Of a stretch of 64,000 bases of DNA, positions 1 to 11,113 are shown piece after piece. Below the pieces are notes generated by a model. That model saw nothing but the letters and a program-made list of their open reading frames with translations. It was not told the DNA's origin and made no database searches. Origin of the DNA: Atopsyche davidsoni (taxonomy: Eukaryota; Arthropoda; Insecta; Trichoptera; Hydrobiosidae); contig JAILWY010000016.1 in NCBI GenBank assembly GCA_022113835.1, positions 186,001-250,000 of the forward strand, given 5' to 3'. Made by a program: the position numbers and the translations under genes. The number at the start of each line of letters is the position of its first letter. Within the stretch, counting starts at the first letter, position 1.

Positions 1-513
1 TGCCCCAATTCGACCCAATTACCAGAATTTTTATACTATTATTTACTACTACTTATTATTTATTAAATATAAACAGTCATTTTTATATTTTATGTTTGTA
101 ATTTTTTGTGTTTCAGCTGCATTTTTTTTCAAGTTAAAGTAGAAAACCAAAAATTCCCGCAAATGCTGTTTTTTGGCACAAAACTCGACATCTACATTGT
201 TACGGAAAAAAATTATTTCATTGCGAAATGTGTTGGTATTATGACAGCTTATTGATGACAGATGTCTAAGCTTTAAAACAACACAAGTTTAGACTTGTCT
301 GTCGACTAAATATGTCGTTAGCGCCATCCATGTGTGAAAGCCAAAATTTAGTAGCGCACCTAGAAACATACCTTCTTTCTTTCTTGAAAGTAGTACCAGC
401 GCTGTGGTACTACTTTCGGGAGCAGAAACATACCTTGAAAAAATAAACGGTGCCCGCCGCCCGACCGGCATTCTGAAATATGTTCTAGGGTACAAAAAGG
501 TTAGGGACCCCTG
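1..513. mobile_element. hAT element, right part (family A, TIR CAGGGGTCC type)
   Basis: The right terminus ends in ACCCCTG at 513, giving an inward-reading TIR CAGGGGTCCCTAACC. It matches the termini at 3330-4737 and 39390-42480. The left end lies outside the window, so the target duplication cannot be tested; the 8 bases after the end are CTCTAGGG. The first ~80 bases are the reverse complement of about 40080-40165 inside the family-A copy at 39390. No transposase is readable, so this is a non-autonomous or decayed copy. Confidence 0.6.
105..330 (-). repeat. mariner terminal fragment
   Basis: This stretch is closely similar to 21670-21905, the transposase 5' part and terminal region of a mariner on the minus strand. 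It includes the segment TTAGCGCCATC next to the TIR. It is a truncated remnant inside the hAT element, and no transposase frame survives. Confidence 0.6.
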
Positions 514-911
514 CTCTAGGGGTCCCTCTTTATATATTACCAAAAGCCTCAGGCCGTTGACCATCGTTATGGGCCATAGATAATGGCAAGTTTTCCAGTT
601 CTCTTTCAAAACGCAAATTGAGGGAAGTCAAAATTACATGTATTATAGAAGACTTCATCACAATGAGAAATTAAAAAGTAAAATAGTGACCTCCAGTTCT
701 ACCTGAACAGGTGCAGAGCTGCTCAGGACCTTTATATTTGGTCCTTAGTATATACTGTAGTACACAACAATCAATGTAATGTTTTTTATATAATGAAAGT
801 GAGCTTACAATAAGGTTGGAGAGATTAGCAAGTATTCTATTGCGATTCAGGTGTAAGCTGTGGAGAACCCGTAAGGTGAATCTGTGCTGAGTGATTTATT
901 TTTTTTTACAG

Positions 912-1055
912 GAGAGTGCGGTCCGGCCAGCTGTCTGGACGACGACAACTGCAAGGAGTGGCCGTCCCTGAATGCTTCACCACTGCCGATGACATTTCCC
1001 TGCATTTGGTTCCTGTTAATAATTTTAATTCCCTGCTCAATAGCTACTACGATCG
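912..1055 (+). CDS. internal exon of an unidentified membrane protein
   Basis: This is a 144-nt open segment between a strong acceptor (a T-run then ACAG at 908-911) and a strong donor (GTAAGT at 1056). It enters with two bases of a split codon and leaves with one. The 47 residues run from ECGPASCLDDDNC, with four cysteines before a possible N-glycosylation site (NAS), into a hydrophobic stretch around FLLIILIPCSI that looks like a membrane segment. I do not recognise the family. No neighbouring exon was found downstream before 3.3 kb, so the rest of the gene may lie to the left. A false exon is possible. Confidence 0.4.
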
Positions 1056-2030
1056 GTAAGTTTCTTCAGAAATCTTTAATATTTGGTAGTTTATTTTTTT
1101 TATTTGATAACTCATGCTCCAGTTAAAATCCATTGTGTATATTTGTTCTCAAATGTGTGATCTTTCTCATATTTACAAAGCCAATGCCATATCTCTCGGT
1201 ATCTTAGAATATTAATGTCCATTGTTTATTTTACTTTGTATAATTCTTGTCTAAGCAAAGATGATGATTCTCTCAGTTCTTGCCGGTTAAACCATGAAAA
1301 TTTTTATTTAATTTCAAAGATCATATAAAATTAAAGGTTACGAGTTCCAGTTCAAAGCATATTGGCAATTGAAGATCAGGCATTGGAGCAACGCATGAGA
1401 AGATTGACTGTCAATATCTGAGAGAGGATGAGGTCGGCGGCACTACAGACTGTCGGATAATACTTGCTCACTCAAGTTACATCTATCTGTAAAGAATTCA
1501 CAGGCAAACATCAGGGTTGAATTGCTGTCTGAATTGGATTCACAAAAAGCAATATAAGTCAAAGATTTGAATAAATCAAAAGATTGCTGTTCATACTTCT
1601 GTTTTTTTTTATGAATAATAACTATAACAAATGGTTGATAAGCATGTATAATATATGAAATCAGAACTATCGAGGTTGTAAATAAATTTCCATGTATTGC
1701 TGCTAGATATTTCCATTCCATCCCTAAGAGATTCAGGGATATATTTATTTTTGATATTTTCATGTTACTTTGTTTTTTTTTATCAATTCAGATAAATCTT
1801 TTGAATGCTACTTACTTTACTGACATTCCTTCAGGAAGATGACATACTGTCCTTATAACTTAGAATGCATGTAATAATGTAGATACTAAAGATTTGGTAT
1901 CAGTACAATATGAAAAGCATTTGTTGCTCTGCTCTCAGTGTTGTACAGTTATCTGCAGTGAAATATAAGTAAATTTTTTGTTAATCGTACAAATTTTAAT
2001 TTTTTTTTTAAATTAAAATAATACTTATGA
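1056..2030. other. no gene seen
   Basis: This is AT-rich sequence without a convincing coding exon. The short ORF at 1443-1763 (minus) has no recognisable domain and no splice context. Confidence 0.5.
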
Positions 2031-2033
2031 ATT

Positions 2034-2110
2034 CGATAATGCCAACGTGAGAGGTTGGCGAAACTGGTCACTAATTAAATTAAACATTTGGAAAAATTAC
2101 AAAAGTATTT
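2034..2110 (+). repeat. dispersed repeat with hammerhead-like core (family F1)
   Basis: It contains GATAATGCCAACGTG, a complementary GGTTGGC arm, then GAAACTGGTCAC. The same block occurs at 46300-46545 (as an inverted dimer) and, decayed, at 52068-52145. GCCAAC and GTTGGC form a 6-bp stem followed by GAA, which resembles stem II and the G12-A13-A14 core of a hammerhead ribozyme. In this copy the CUGAUGA box is degenerate. A Penelope-like element origin is inferred. Confidence 0.45.
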
Positions 2111-3320
2111 TATTTAAAATATTAATATTTAATAAACCGTTAGAATTTTATTTAATTAAAATAAAATAATTTACGGATTAAAAAATAAATTTACTGACTA
2201 TTCTGTTCTAAAATTTATCAGGTGCTTGATATTTCCCTTTAATATTTAAATGCCAGTTTTTATGTATTTTATTTGAATAACTCAAATGGTTGAAATTCCA
2301 TATTTCACTGAATGCGTGTGATTGTATTCACTACCTGAGTGATAATTTGGATAGGAAAAAAAATAATTTGTGAAACATAAAGTTATGACACCACATGCTA
2401 CACCAAACACTATAATCTAAGTTTTAATTGTTAGACACGCAAAAAAAAGCTCTTTTTATTCAGCTCCAGACTTGATTTTTTAGATACATGATCACATTAT
2501 GATTAACATTTTGATACTTTTATTGACCACTTCAATATAAGAATCTAAATGTTAGAAACAGAACAAGCAAACAAAGGTGTGAATGACAGTTCCAGTTTTG
2601 TTAATTTTAGTGTACAAATTTTGACAAATATTTATTAGGTTTAATAAAATCTTTATAATGCGCACGTTGGGCCAATGGGTCGAAAGATCTGCAGTTAGAA
2701 CTAAGTTTATTGTGCTCAGTGCTACAGTATGTACGATACTTAGTATATTTTTAAAAGCACCCAGAATTTATAGATTTATCAAGCATAGATCTTTTTACTT
2801 CCTTTATTTATTTTAGTTTCTTGGGAATGTTCTTTTTACTTTCTTAATATGTAAGGTAGCATAGTTTTATATGGCTTTGAAAAGCATGTGGTTATTTATC
2901 ATCTCTGGGAATACTCTATTATTATATGAGCATCGCGACAGCTAAGTGGCCTGTAAGTCCACATTTCGATTTTTAGAATTTAACATTTCTAAGATTTTTA
3001 ATTTGATCTCAATAAAAAAAATTATTCGTAAAAATCGTTTTTTATTCGTAAAATGCGTAAATTCAGGATTATTAGTAAAAATGAAGTAATAAAGAACTGA
3101 TAATATTTTCGCCGATGTATTTGAGATGTCCTGTAGTAACCGTGATGTGGAGTATTGGTTGCAGGATTCAGGTGTGGTTTTTAATCAGAAGGTCGGCAAA
3201 ATATTATTACATATTCAAGATATTTATTAACAACTTTACAAGATAGAATTTACGCGTGGTCACTGGTTATGTTGAGTGTCGAAGTCTCTACCGCATAAAG
3301 CGCTGGGAGCTTTTTATATA
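2111..3320. other. no gene seen
   Basis: AT-rich, low-complexity sequence. No ORF, RNA gene or repeat family could be supported here. Confidence 0.5.
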
Positions 3321-3767
3321 GTACTAGCGCGGTGGTCCCCAACCCCGTGCCCGCGGGTGCCATGGCGCCCGCCGACGATTTTACGTGCGCTCGCCGCTCT
3401 CCGACCATAATAAAAAAAATATTTATGTTAAAGAAAAAAAAATATTAAAAAAAAAAAAAAAAATTTAGTAATCAAAAAAAAAATTTATTAAACAGTGGGC
3501 GAAAAATTAGAACGCCATTGGGAGTTTGTGGGTTTTGAAAATATTTTTGGCTTAGGACAGGTACCGACGGGCAATAAAATTACTTTTGCCGAGCGTCGAT
3601 GGGACAATAATCTTAATTGGATTTACAATTCAGCGTCTGGTTTAGGGCGGCTAGTTACCTGAGCGGGCCAATGTTTATGAAATAAACTTTTAATATTCAT
3701 TATATTTATGCATTTTAACATGTTTATGAAATAAACAAAATCACACCGACGTACCTTTTGGAGCTTA

Positions 3768-4290
3768 AGGGCCTAGTCTGCATAATCGAGTTTTTTTGAT
3801 CATTTTCTAGTCAGTTTTGCGAAAAATCCACTTCACCAATCGAAAAAATTTAAATGCAAAAAGTTTGATACATTCCTTCTTTCGAATAAAATATATTTTT
3901 ATTTCTTATAAATTTACTATTAATATGATAAATATGTGTTTTTCCGATTGAAGTGTAGGAATTTTGAGATTCGTTATGTCCCTTTTCCAAGAGTCCTAAA
4001 CATTTAAAAGTTTTTTTTTCAATTGAAATTAAAAGATTAAATATAAAACATGTGCGCAGTATTATTCAAAAAATTAAAAAAAAAAAAAATCTTTAACAAA
4101 CTTTGGTTTTGAAAAATCGTCATTTTATCCAATTTTTCAACATCTTCAAGATTTTATTTTACCCTTAAAATGGACGTTAATTAAATAATAAAAAATAGAT
4201 AAATATAATTTATAGTTTTTTCAATTCTCTGTAAAAAAATCAACTTTCGATATAGCAAAATAATGTGACAATTAAATTAATTAAATGTCC
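3768..4290 (+). repeat. shared ~500-bp repeat module
   Basis: It starts near AATCGAGTTTTTTTGATC and ends near GACAATTAAATTAATT. Closely similar copies sit inside the three H2 Helitrons (about 16200-16715, 43235-43750, 47220-47700). More diverged copies lie at about 39590-40060 (inverted) and 40300-40715. It has no coding capacity. Its own mobility mechanism is unclear. Confidence 0.6.
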
Positions 4291-4600
4291 AACTAGGTGT
4301 GCCACAAGTTTCTTGTTTTTTTTTATTAATGAAAAGTGGATAATTTAAAAAAAAATACAATAATAAAAATAGTTTATTCAAAGTATCGTCCCTCGCTAGC
4401 TACACATTTTTGCAATGTCTCTGTCAGTACACGAATACCGTGACAATAAAATGACCTTCGGACCGAAACCATTCATCCCACCAATTTTACACTTTTTGGC
4501 CAAGTGTAGCCCAGCCAATCCATAATATATTATAAAAAAAAAATTTGCGTTTAATATGTAGTTAGCGCCATCTATATGTGAAAGCCAAAAACTTAGTAGC
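4291..4600 (-). repeat. mariner remnant, internally deleted
   Basis: The segment at 4372-4510 matches the C-terminal end of the mariner at 20657-21911 (for example TTTATTCAAAGTAT and CTCGCTAGCTAC). The segment around 4555-4600 matches that element's opposite terminus (TTAGCGCCATCTA). Most of the element between these ends has been lost. Confidence 0.55.
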
Positions 4601-5086
4601 GCTTCTAGAAAATCTTTTTTTTTTTTTTAGCTGGGCTTTAGAACTACTTTTGGGAGCAGAAAAATACCTTGAAAAAATAAATGGCGCCCGCCGGTCGCCA
4701 TTTGTGCTCTTGGGTCCTAAAAGGTTGGGGACCCGTGTACTAGCGGATACCCGGCGCGTGTTATTACGCTAAATAAAGAAATAAAATACTTTTTTTATTT
4801 GTTCGAAAAAAATAAAAAAAAGGAAATTTTGTTTATTTATTAACTTTTTTTTATCTTAATGCTAGCGGATAAACAATATAGTGAGTTTTTTCGGTAGGTG
4901 TGTAAACATAAAGATTTTTCGAAAGACCCATCTGATATTGAGTGATTTCATCGTTTCGATTTGAAAGCTCGAACACTGCCATGTCACTGCCTTTGTTAGT
5001 TGTAGTATTTCACATTGATATATGTTTGAAATGTTTTTGACAGTATTGGACTGTATGGAACAATCCATCTGTTATCAATGTCAATA

Positions 5087-5281
5087 TCAACGTTTCTTTT
5101 TTCTTAATTTAATGGTGGTGGTGAATCCTCCATCTTCTGGCTTTCGTCGTCTGTATTTCGGATATCCATCCTCACCAGTTTGAGTTTCATTAATCAAATC
5201 GTGTGGATATCTTTTCGTGCATTTGCCATCTTTTATGCAAGGCGAATTCATATTCAATGCTCCGCATGGGCCGTGAATCAT
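5087..5281 (-). pseudogene. Helitron Rep/helicase-like fragment
   Basis: The 64-residue frame includes MIHGPCG and then KDGKCTKRYPHDL. This is the HGPCG...C.K.YP pattern typical of the helitron-like N-terminal region just before the helicase of animal Helitrons. It ends quickly in a basic tail and no downstream helicase frame continues, so it is a decayed fragment of an autonomous Helitron protein. Confidence 0.65.
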
Positions 5282-5871
5282 GTTCTTACAAACAACGTCA
5301 AAACGTATCGGATCTTGTTGATTCGGTAGTTCAACAAATATAACACTATCGATTTAAAATCGTGCTGTAAACCCCGTTTTTGCCATTCAATCGAATACAC
5401 CTAGCATTGCACTTCGCCGTATATATGATTTTTTATCGTGAGATCCATGAGTTTTTGTTTGAAAACTCTAGCTGTCAGATCATGTCTGTGATGTGATGAC
5501 TGACCAGGCGATAGCAAATCATTGATTTCCGACCAAGCAGGATTGTACGTAAATGTGATGAAATGATCATGAATGACAGTTCTGTGTTGTTTTTTGTTGT
5601 TGTTGTGGCAGCCTGCATATACGCGAAAATGTTACTGTTCCTTTTTCGAAAAGTATTCGCTACCGCAAAATGTTGAAACTTTTGTATGGGAAATGTCGAA
5701 AATTTATTCAATTAAATAAACCGAATTTTATTATTAAATAGCCTAAAACCACCTCAGTATTGTTGGCTTTCAAATGAAACCGGTTTAGGGCACATCGGTT
5801 CGATGGTTTTAAAGCTTAGCGCAGCCAAATAACCGCCGGTTGTTGAGTTTGTGTTTTATATATATATATAT

Positions 5872-8374
5872 TAGGGTGTCCCTTATATGACCAAAAAAAT
5901 TTTTTTTTTTAAATTTCGAAATGCATACCCTCTACTTTTTTTACTAATGCTATAAGATACTTAAATATAAAATTTCATCTTTCTAGCATAATTGCAACCA
6001 GTGCCGACCGAGCTTCAAAGTTTAGTAAAAAACGTGTTTTGTCTTGATATTTCGGTCTGGTATAAAATCATTATAAATGCAATAAATTAAGTGAATAAAA
6101 GTAAAAATTCAATTAGATGAACATTAATTTTTAATCAAAAACATAAAGTAATAACAATCAGTCAGGGTAACTTTTTTTTAGAGTTGTTTTTTTACAGTCT
6201 GGATACAATTTTCTATGTTCCTGGACACAGCGCAGCAAGAACTGTTTTTGTTCTTCTTCAGCCGTGATAAGTCCGTTAAAATCTTGCATCATTTTAACAG
6301 CCCTTTCAGCAGTATCATTCACAACTCTCAAATAATTAATTTTTCATTTAGCTTCCAGAAAAGCAGCATTATTATTCCAAGAAGATACATCTTCCTTTAG
6401 AAAACTGTCGTCGATCTGCAGTCGTGATAAAAATTGTTTGCTCTTTTCCGATACGAAATCATGCAGTGTTTTGTCTGGAAAAAAAAGAAAAATAAGACAA
6501 ATAACAAAAAAAATCTACAACAATTTAAATATATTTAAATAAAATATACAAAAAGTCAATTTTACTTACCAAACAACCTTTGAGGAAGTTCTTCCTTTGA
6601 CGGGTCATCGCGTTTGCTAAAATCTGAGGTTTTGTCCCGGTTGAAGTTGGCAATAATTTTCTTCTTAGTTTGGTTATCAACTTCATCATCAAACAGTGAT
6701 AAAATAACTGTCTCTTCACATAAATACCACAAGTGATGGCTAAACTTGCTTATAGAAGCATTAGAAATTGTTGCGTCAACTTTTTCGTACTCTTTTAACA
6801 TCTTCAAGAAGCGCAAATCTTGGTTAGGTGCTTTGATCGCCACTGTACATTCGAGCCAAGGTTTAACATACAATATCACGACAAATAAGAAACCATCTTG
6901 TAGAGCCTTTTTGTCCTTCGCAGTTATTCTGCATTGTGACTGAAGTAAACAATTTTTTTTAAAGAATAGATCGTTCTCGCCATCCAGCGTGCCTGATGCA
7001 TGGCTCCGGGGGGCTTAGTTTTAATTTTTCCTCTGTGTCTCCTCCCAAAATTATTACGCACAGTTCGACCAATTTGTGGTAGTCATCTCTTACATAACCT
7101 TTGTCTAATTCTGCCTTATAAAATATTAACAAAGCTTGAATGTCTGTCTCGGCAACACGTTGTTTTACGAAATTAAGAGATGGTTCAATGTTACTAGCGT
7201 CGATGTTTTTCCAATTTTCTCTGAACTTTTTAAGCATTGGAATATCTGGGCTACTAGTAATTTGCTTAATTTTGCTTTCAAAGACAGTTTTTAGGACCAA
7301 TTCATAAACATGATGACGACAGGTGAAAAGCAGAAATTCTCTTCCTAAAGTTTGCTTCTAAATAGCACAAGCTCCATTAATATGGCCAGTATTGGAAGCT
7401 GTTGTGTCGCAGCACATTATTTGTACTTTATCGTGAAGGTTCCTCTAGGTTCATCTAACCTGGGTAATAGTTTTCCATCCCAATGGACTGTGACTACGTC
7501 GGGTACATTGTTTTGGAAGTCAGATTTTAATGCTTCTGCCCTTGATTTTCTAGTTTCAGCAGCTAGTGATTCTCTTTGTCTTACAACCCTTTCCTCTTCT
7601 TCCATTCGTCGTTGTTTAGATCTATCTTCTTTTTCCGCCAATTTTTTATCAACACCACCTAAGCATCCCGGTCGACCTGGCTCTCTCTGTTTCATTAAAA
7701 ATAATTTATCTTCCTCTATTTTCATTCTCTCAAAAGCATCAGCATGTGCAATATCAAACAAATTATCAAGATCAATTTTGAAATTGCTCTCACGGCTCTT
7801 GAACGTAACCTGAGTTTTCTTACAATTTTTTTGCATCTCTCTCCAAACACGATATAAATCAACAATTTTCTTCACGCGGTTAGGAAATGCCCCTGTTGGA
7901 ATTCTTGCTTTTTCCCAATATATGATGCACTCCCTAATCACAAGATTTGCACTTTCACTAACAGTCAGTTTAACCTCAAGAATATTGTAAAATAGGACCG
8001 AGAGAAATTGTCGATTAGATGGTAATTTTGCACCATTTATTTGATATCTAGGTAAACCGATAAGGAAATTATTTTGTTTAACACTCCGTAATTCCACCGA
8101 CATGTCAACGCACTAAACAATGAAGCACTACTAATCTCAAAAATCACGTATGAAATGACAAATAAAACATGTAGGTAACTACATGTTTTATTTGTAAAAG
8201 TCACAGCGCAGTACTTACGCAACATGTATGGACAAGTTTAAATCGCAAGTCGGCACGGGTTATCGTTTATAAATCGAACTAATATTTTTTTTCTAAACAA
8301 AATAGGGTTATTACTAAACTTTTAAGAAGGTATGCGTAAAAAAATATCGAACTTGAAATTTAAGGGACACCCTA
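5872..8374 (-). mobile_element. hAT-like element T1 (TIR TAGGGTGTCCC), copy 1
   Basis: The termini are TAGGGTGTCCCTTA and its reverse complement. They are flanked by ATATATAT on both sides (5864-5871 and 8375-8382), consistent with an 8-bp target duplication in a TA run. The element is 2503 bp and encodes a transposase-like protein on the minus strand. Copies 2 and 3 are at 49544-51748 and 56659-59257. Terminus TAGGG plus 8-bp duplication fits hAT (Ac-like). Other 8-bp-duplication superfamilies such as Zisupton remain possible. Confidence 0.75.
6190..8103 (-). pseudogene. T1 transposase-like protein, broken (copy 1)
   Basis: The longest intact part is the N-terminal 228 residues (8103-7417), starting MSVELRSVKQNN. 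It holds a charged, probably coiled-coil stretch (KKLAEKEDRSKQRRMEEEER). The reading then breaks: compared with copy 3, this copy lacks roughly 150 bases before the CCDTTASNTG segment. The frame resumes at 7300-6959 and 6879-6562. The C-terminal exon, around 6420-6200, is separated by a GT-AG-like interval near 6570-6480. Comparison of the three copies suggests a full protein of about 600-700 residues. Likely inactive. Confidence 0.65.
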
Positions 8375-8409
<35 letters not shown>

Positions 8410-8411
8410 GA

Positions 8412-9233
8412 TTCGTGGATACGTATTGTTACACCTCTGTCAACCGCTGATTCGAGCTTGGACGACGCAGTCTGACGAATTGTATAATATGACTCATAGT
8501 CTGTTTACTGTTACACTGCCGAGTAGTTATGGTAGCTCGGACGGCACTGACGTGTGCCGATAAATTGTAGCTCGGTGCTGTGTACCGACCGCTACAATAC
8601 ATATATTTATTACTTACGTACAGTACGTATGCGAGCAAGTTGCTAGGGCTATGTCATTACTAAAGTACCAAAATTAAAATTTTTACCAGAGATGCGCCAG
8701 TTTTACTCAAAATATTTAATAAAGTTTTAAATTTAGACATTAATTAATTATTCAGGACTCCTCAGGCGTTGTATGGATTAAACGCTTGCAATATAGATTG
8801 CAAGCGTTACAATGTATTTATTACAAAATATGCCTGAACAAAGTTTTCATTTGAAAATATCAACAAGAAGGTTGGCGAATATCTATTCACAAATAAAAAC
8901 AAAAACTTGGGAAATCATAAAACTAATTTTTATTTAAAGATATTGTGGCGATGTCAATCACCCCACATTCTTTGCTATTGTGACAGTGTCAATCACCCTA
9001 AATTCGCAGACATGATTGTGCAATATTGTTAACTCATCAGAGAAGAAATTCGCGTATCAGCAGTCACAAAGTACAGGCAACCCACGACGCTCACTTCATT
9101 CATGCATGCGACGTTATACTACTCTTTGAATGAATTTCTGTCAGATCTCTGGTGTTGTTTTTGTGCTGACACTGTGTTGACACGAGTTTCTGCGGATGGG
9201 GCCCCTCGAGACAGACGGTGTCGCGGGTGTGCA
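8412..9233. other. no gene seen
   Basis: It contains an imperfect hairpin at 8563-8600 (TTGTAGCTCGGTGC ... GACCGCTACAA) that recurs inverted at 17270-17310, and the probable 3' UTR of the minus-strand gene ending at 9234. No coding exon was recognised. Confidence 0.45.
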
Positions 9234-10654
9234 TCAGAAAATGTCGTTGACGGCGAGATGCATGACGGCTATCATGTCGGATGCTACCATGCTTGACTTT
9301 TTTCGCTCGTACGCCAGGTCGTTGGCCTTGCGCGCTATACGAGCAGCCGCGTACGAGGCCAGGGCGGCGGGCAGCAGCGGCGGTTCGGGGGCCAGGGGCA
9401 GCCGACGCAGCGCCCACAGGAACAGCGGAGCCGCGGCCCCCGCCAGCACGGGGCCCCTGGCCGAGCCCCGGCGCGCCGGGCCGCCCGCGAGCGCCCAGGC
9501 CACCGCCTCGGCCGCGCCCGCGCCGGTGTCCGCGCACCCCTCTCGCACGACCAGCACGTTCTCGCCGAACTTCTTGAAGTCGATATCGGACTTGTCAGCG
9601 CCCGCGCCCGCCACCTTCATCTCCGCGAACAGCTTGTCGTACTGTCCCGGCCCGGCAACCACCACCACGCCGGGCCTGGGGTAGTTGACGAGCTGGCCCG
9701 CCAGGTTGGGCGTCCAGAACCACTCGTCCAGCGCCAGCACCAGCGGCTTGTGCGCGCTCTTGCACAGGGCGATCACCTGTCGGAGAAGGTCGGATACACT
9801 TTCGGTCTACCCCCGAGCGGGCTAAATAAATATTTCTCTCACTCGGGGCGATGCCCAGTAGGAGAAGGATCGCACCTGTACCCTTCGGGCGGACACCCGA
9901 GTGGGTCAAATCGGTATTACAATATCTAACATTCGCAGCCGCTTCGGGTCCGCGGACGAGTAGGGCACTTTACCTGGTTGATGACGTTGATGCTGTAGGG
10001 TTCCCTGTCGGCGCCGGGGCCGAGTACAACGGCGTCCATAGTGGCCAGCCAGGCCAGAAGGGTGGCCACGGGACCGTTGAACATGGGGTGGACGCGAACG
10101 TCCGGACTGAAGCTCTGGATGGCGACCGCGCTGTCCGCGGTGCAGAAGACGTGCGCCGCATCGGCTCCGGTCTGGGGAGCGTGATCCGAATCAGTGTTGA
10201 TTTTTTCGAGCGCACAGTGATGTGGAAAAATCGGTCGCCGTTGTCACGAGTGCGGCGATGCGAATTTCAGTTCTGCGGAGTTTCGATGCGCACGCGATAC
10301 GATCAATTTCTATTGAATTTTTTTACAACATACGAAATAAACGAATCGGGTCGACCTTTGCCAAAACTGACAGCGACCTCGTCGCACCTTGAGGGCGGCG
10401 ATGGCCGCGAAGTAGGGAGCTCCTGCGTCCCTGTTGTGGCCCCCCACGACGCCCACCGTTCCCGCGAATCCCTCCGGTCCGAGGAGCCGGCGGTCGCTCG
10501 TCCGCGGAACCAGCCCCTGCAGCAGCAGCTCCAGACCGTTGTCGTCGTCCGCCCCGGTCTTCCAGCACGCCGGCCGCGCTGACGCCGCCTCCGGCTCGCC
10601 GCCTCCGCCGCCCGCGGCGAGGGCCACCAGCATCAGTATCCAGAGCGACCTCAT
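9234..10654 (-). CDS. NAD(P)HX dehydratase (NAXD/CARKD)-like secreted pseudoenzyme, copy A
   Basis: Three coding exons, 10654-10388, 10171-9974 and 9776-9234, give 335 residues. Donors are GTGCGA and GTAAAG, acceptors are CCAG and ACAG, and both introns are phase 0. The start MRSLWILMLVALAAG is a signal peptide. Family landmarks of ATP-dependent NAD(P)H-hydrate dehydratase follow: GTVGVVGGHNRDAGAPYFAA, then AHVFCTADSA, QSFSPDVRVHP and VVLGPGAD. The region that should carry the catalytic GGQGD loop reads RRGSARGPVLAG, so the key aspartate is missing. The VIDADGL strand is replaced by LVLALDEW. Probably secreted and not catalytic. The exons are very GC-rich. It starts 460 bp downstream of the zinc-finger gene stop on the same strand. 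A paralogue is at 22181-23336. Family placement is recalled, not searched. Confidence 0.75.
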
Positions 10655-10989
10655 CGCGCTGGCCGTCGCGAGTCTGCAGTGCGCGGCGCGAGGCACGAGG
10701 CGCGCAGTGCGGACTTCCCCGGTTATCTTTGATCCGTTGACCGCTGACCTGCAGGGTGGCCTCGTCGTTGCGCACGGGTGAAGAAAACGCAAACGCATTT
10801 ATATTTAATTTTTTTTATTAACATAAGAGTTACATTATTTGTTATTTTTACATATTATTCTTTATTGTTTTATCACACGAAAAGAACCTACTGACTTTGG
10901 TGAAAGTTTTTTTTATTGCAGTAGATAGGTATCCACGAATGATCGTTTACACAAGAAGATCGCGAGCCGCGCACCCCTTACTCGCGGGG

Positions 10990-11113
10990 GCGGCGCTGTC
11001 CCTTGCAGCCAGTCGGGTGGCGCACCACGCACTCGGGGGCGAAGGTACGAGTGCAGGTGCAAGTAGGCAGCGAGCGCAAGTGCGTCGCCCAGCCTTCCGC
11101 GTCCGCGCCGCCC
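10990..11113 (-). pseudogene. decayed tandem copy of the last zinc-finger exon
   Basis: Directly after the stop codon of the C2HC gene, the minus strand repeats that exon in another frame: EGWATHLRSLPTCTC, TFAPECVVRHPTGC, KGQRRPRE, stop. The first cysteine pair is now C-x-C instead of C-x2-C and several residues differ, so the finger is probably broken. It is a local duplication of roughly 125-150 bp. It could be used only by alternative splicing. Confidence 0.6.

Larger units (their letters stand above)
3330..4737. mobile_element. hAT element, family A, with 8-bp target duplication
   Basis: The left end reads CGGTGGTCCCCAACC and the reverse complement of the right end reads CACGGGTCCCCAACC. 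The flanks are TACTAGCG at 3322-3329 and again at 4738-4745, a perfect 8-bp target duplication as expected for hAT. No transposase ORF remains. The interior holds the shared repeat module (about 3768-4290) and a mariner remnant (about 4290-4600). The target is the 3' terminus of a Helitron: its CTAG end lies inside the duplicated 8 bp. Confidence 0.8.
4740..8411 (-). mobile_element. Helitron H1, copy a (minus strand)
   Basis: Read on the minus strand, the element starts TCTATATATAAA at 8411 after an A and ends CTAG at 4740 before a T. This is the Helitron pattern 5'-TC...CTRR-3' inserted between A and T. Both ends and long internal blocks match the copy at 28139-30363. It carries a fragment of a Helitron helicase-like domain (5087-5281). 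A hAT-like element (5872-8374) is inserted in its TA-rich 5' end, and a hAT (3330-4737) duplicated its 3' end. Confidence 0.7.

Noticed and set aside
9234..10654. Active NAXD enzyme
   Set aside because: The GGxGD catalytic aspartate and the VIDADGL segment are absent in both copies.
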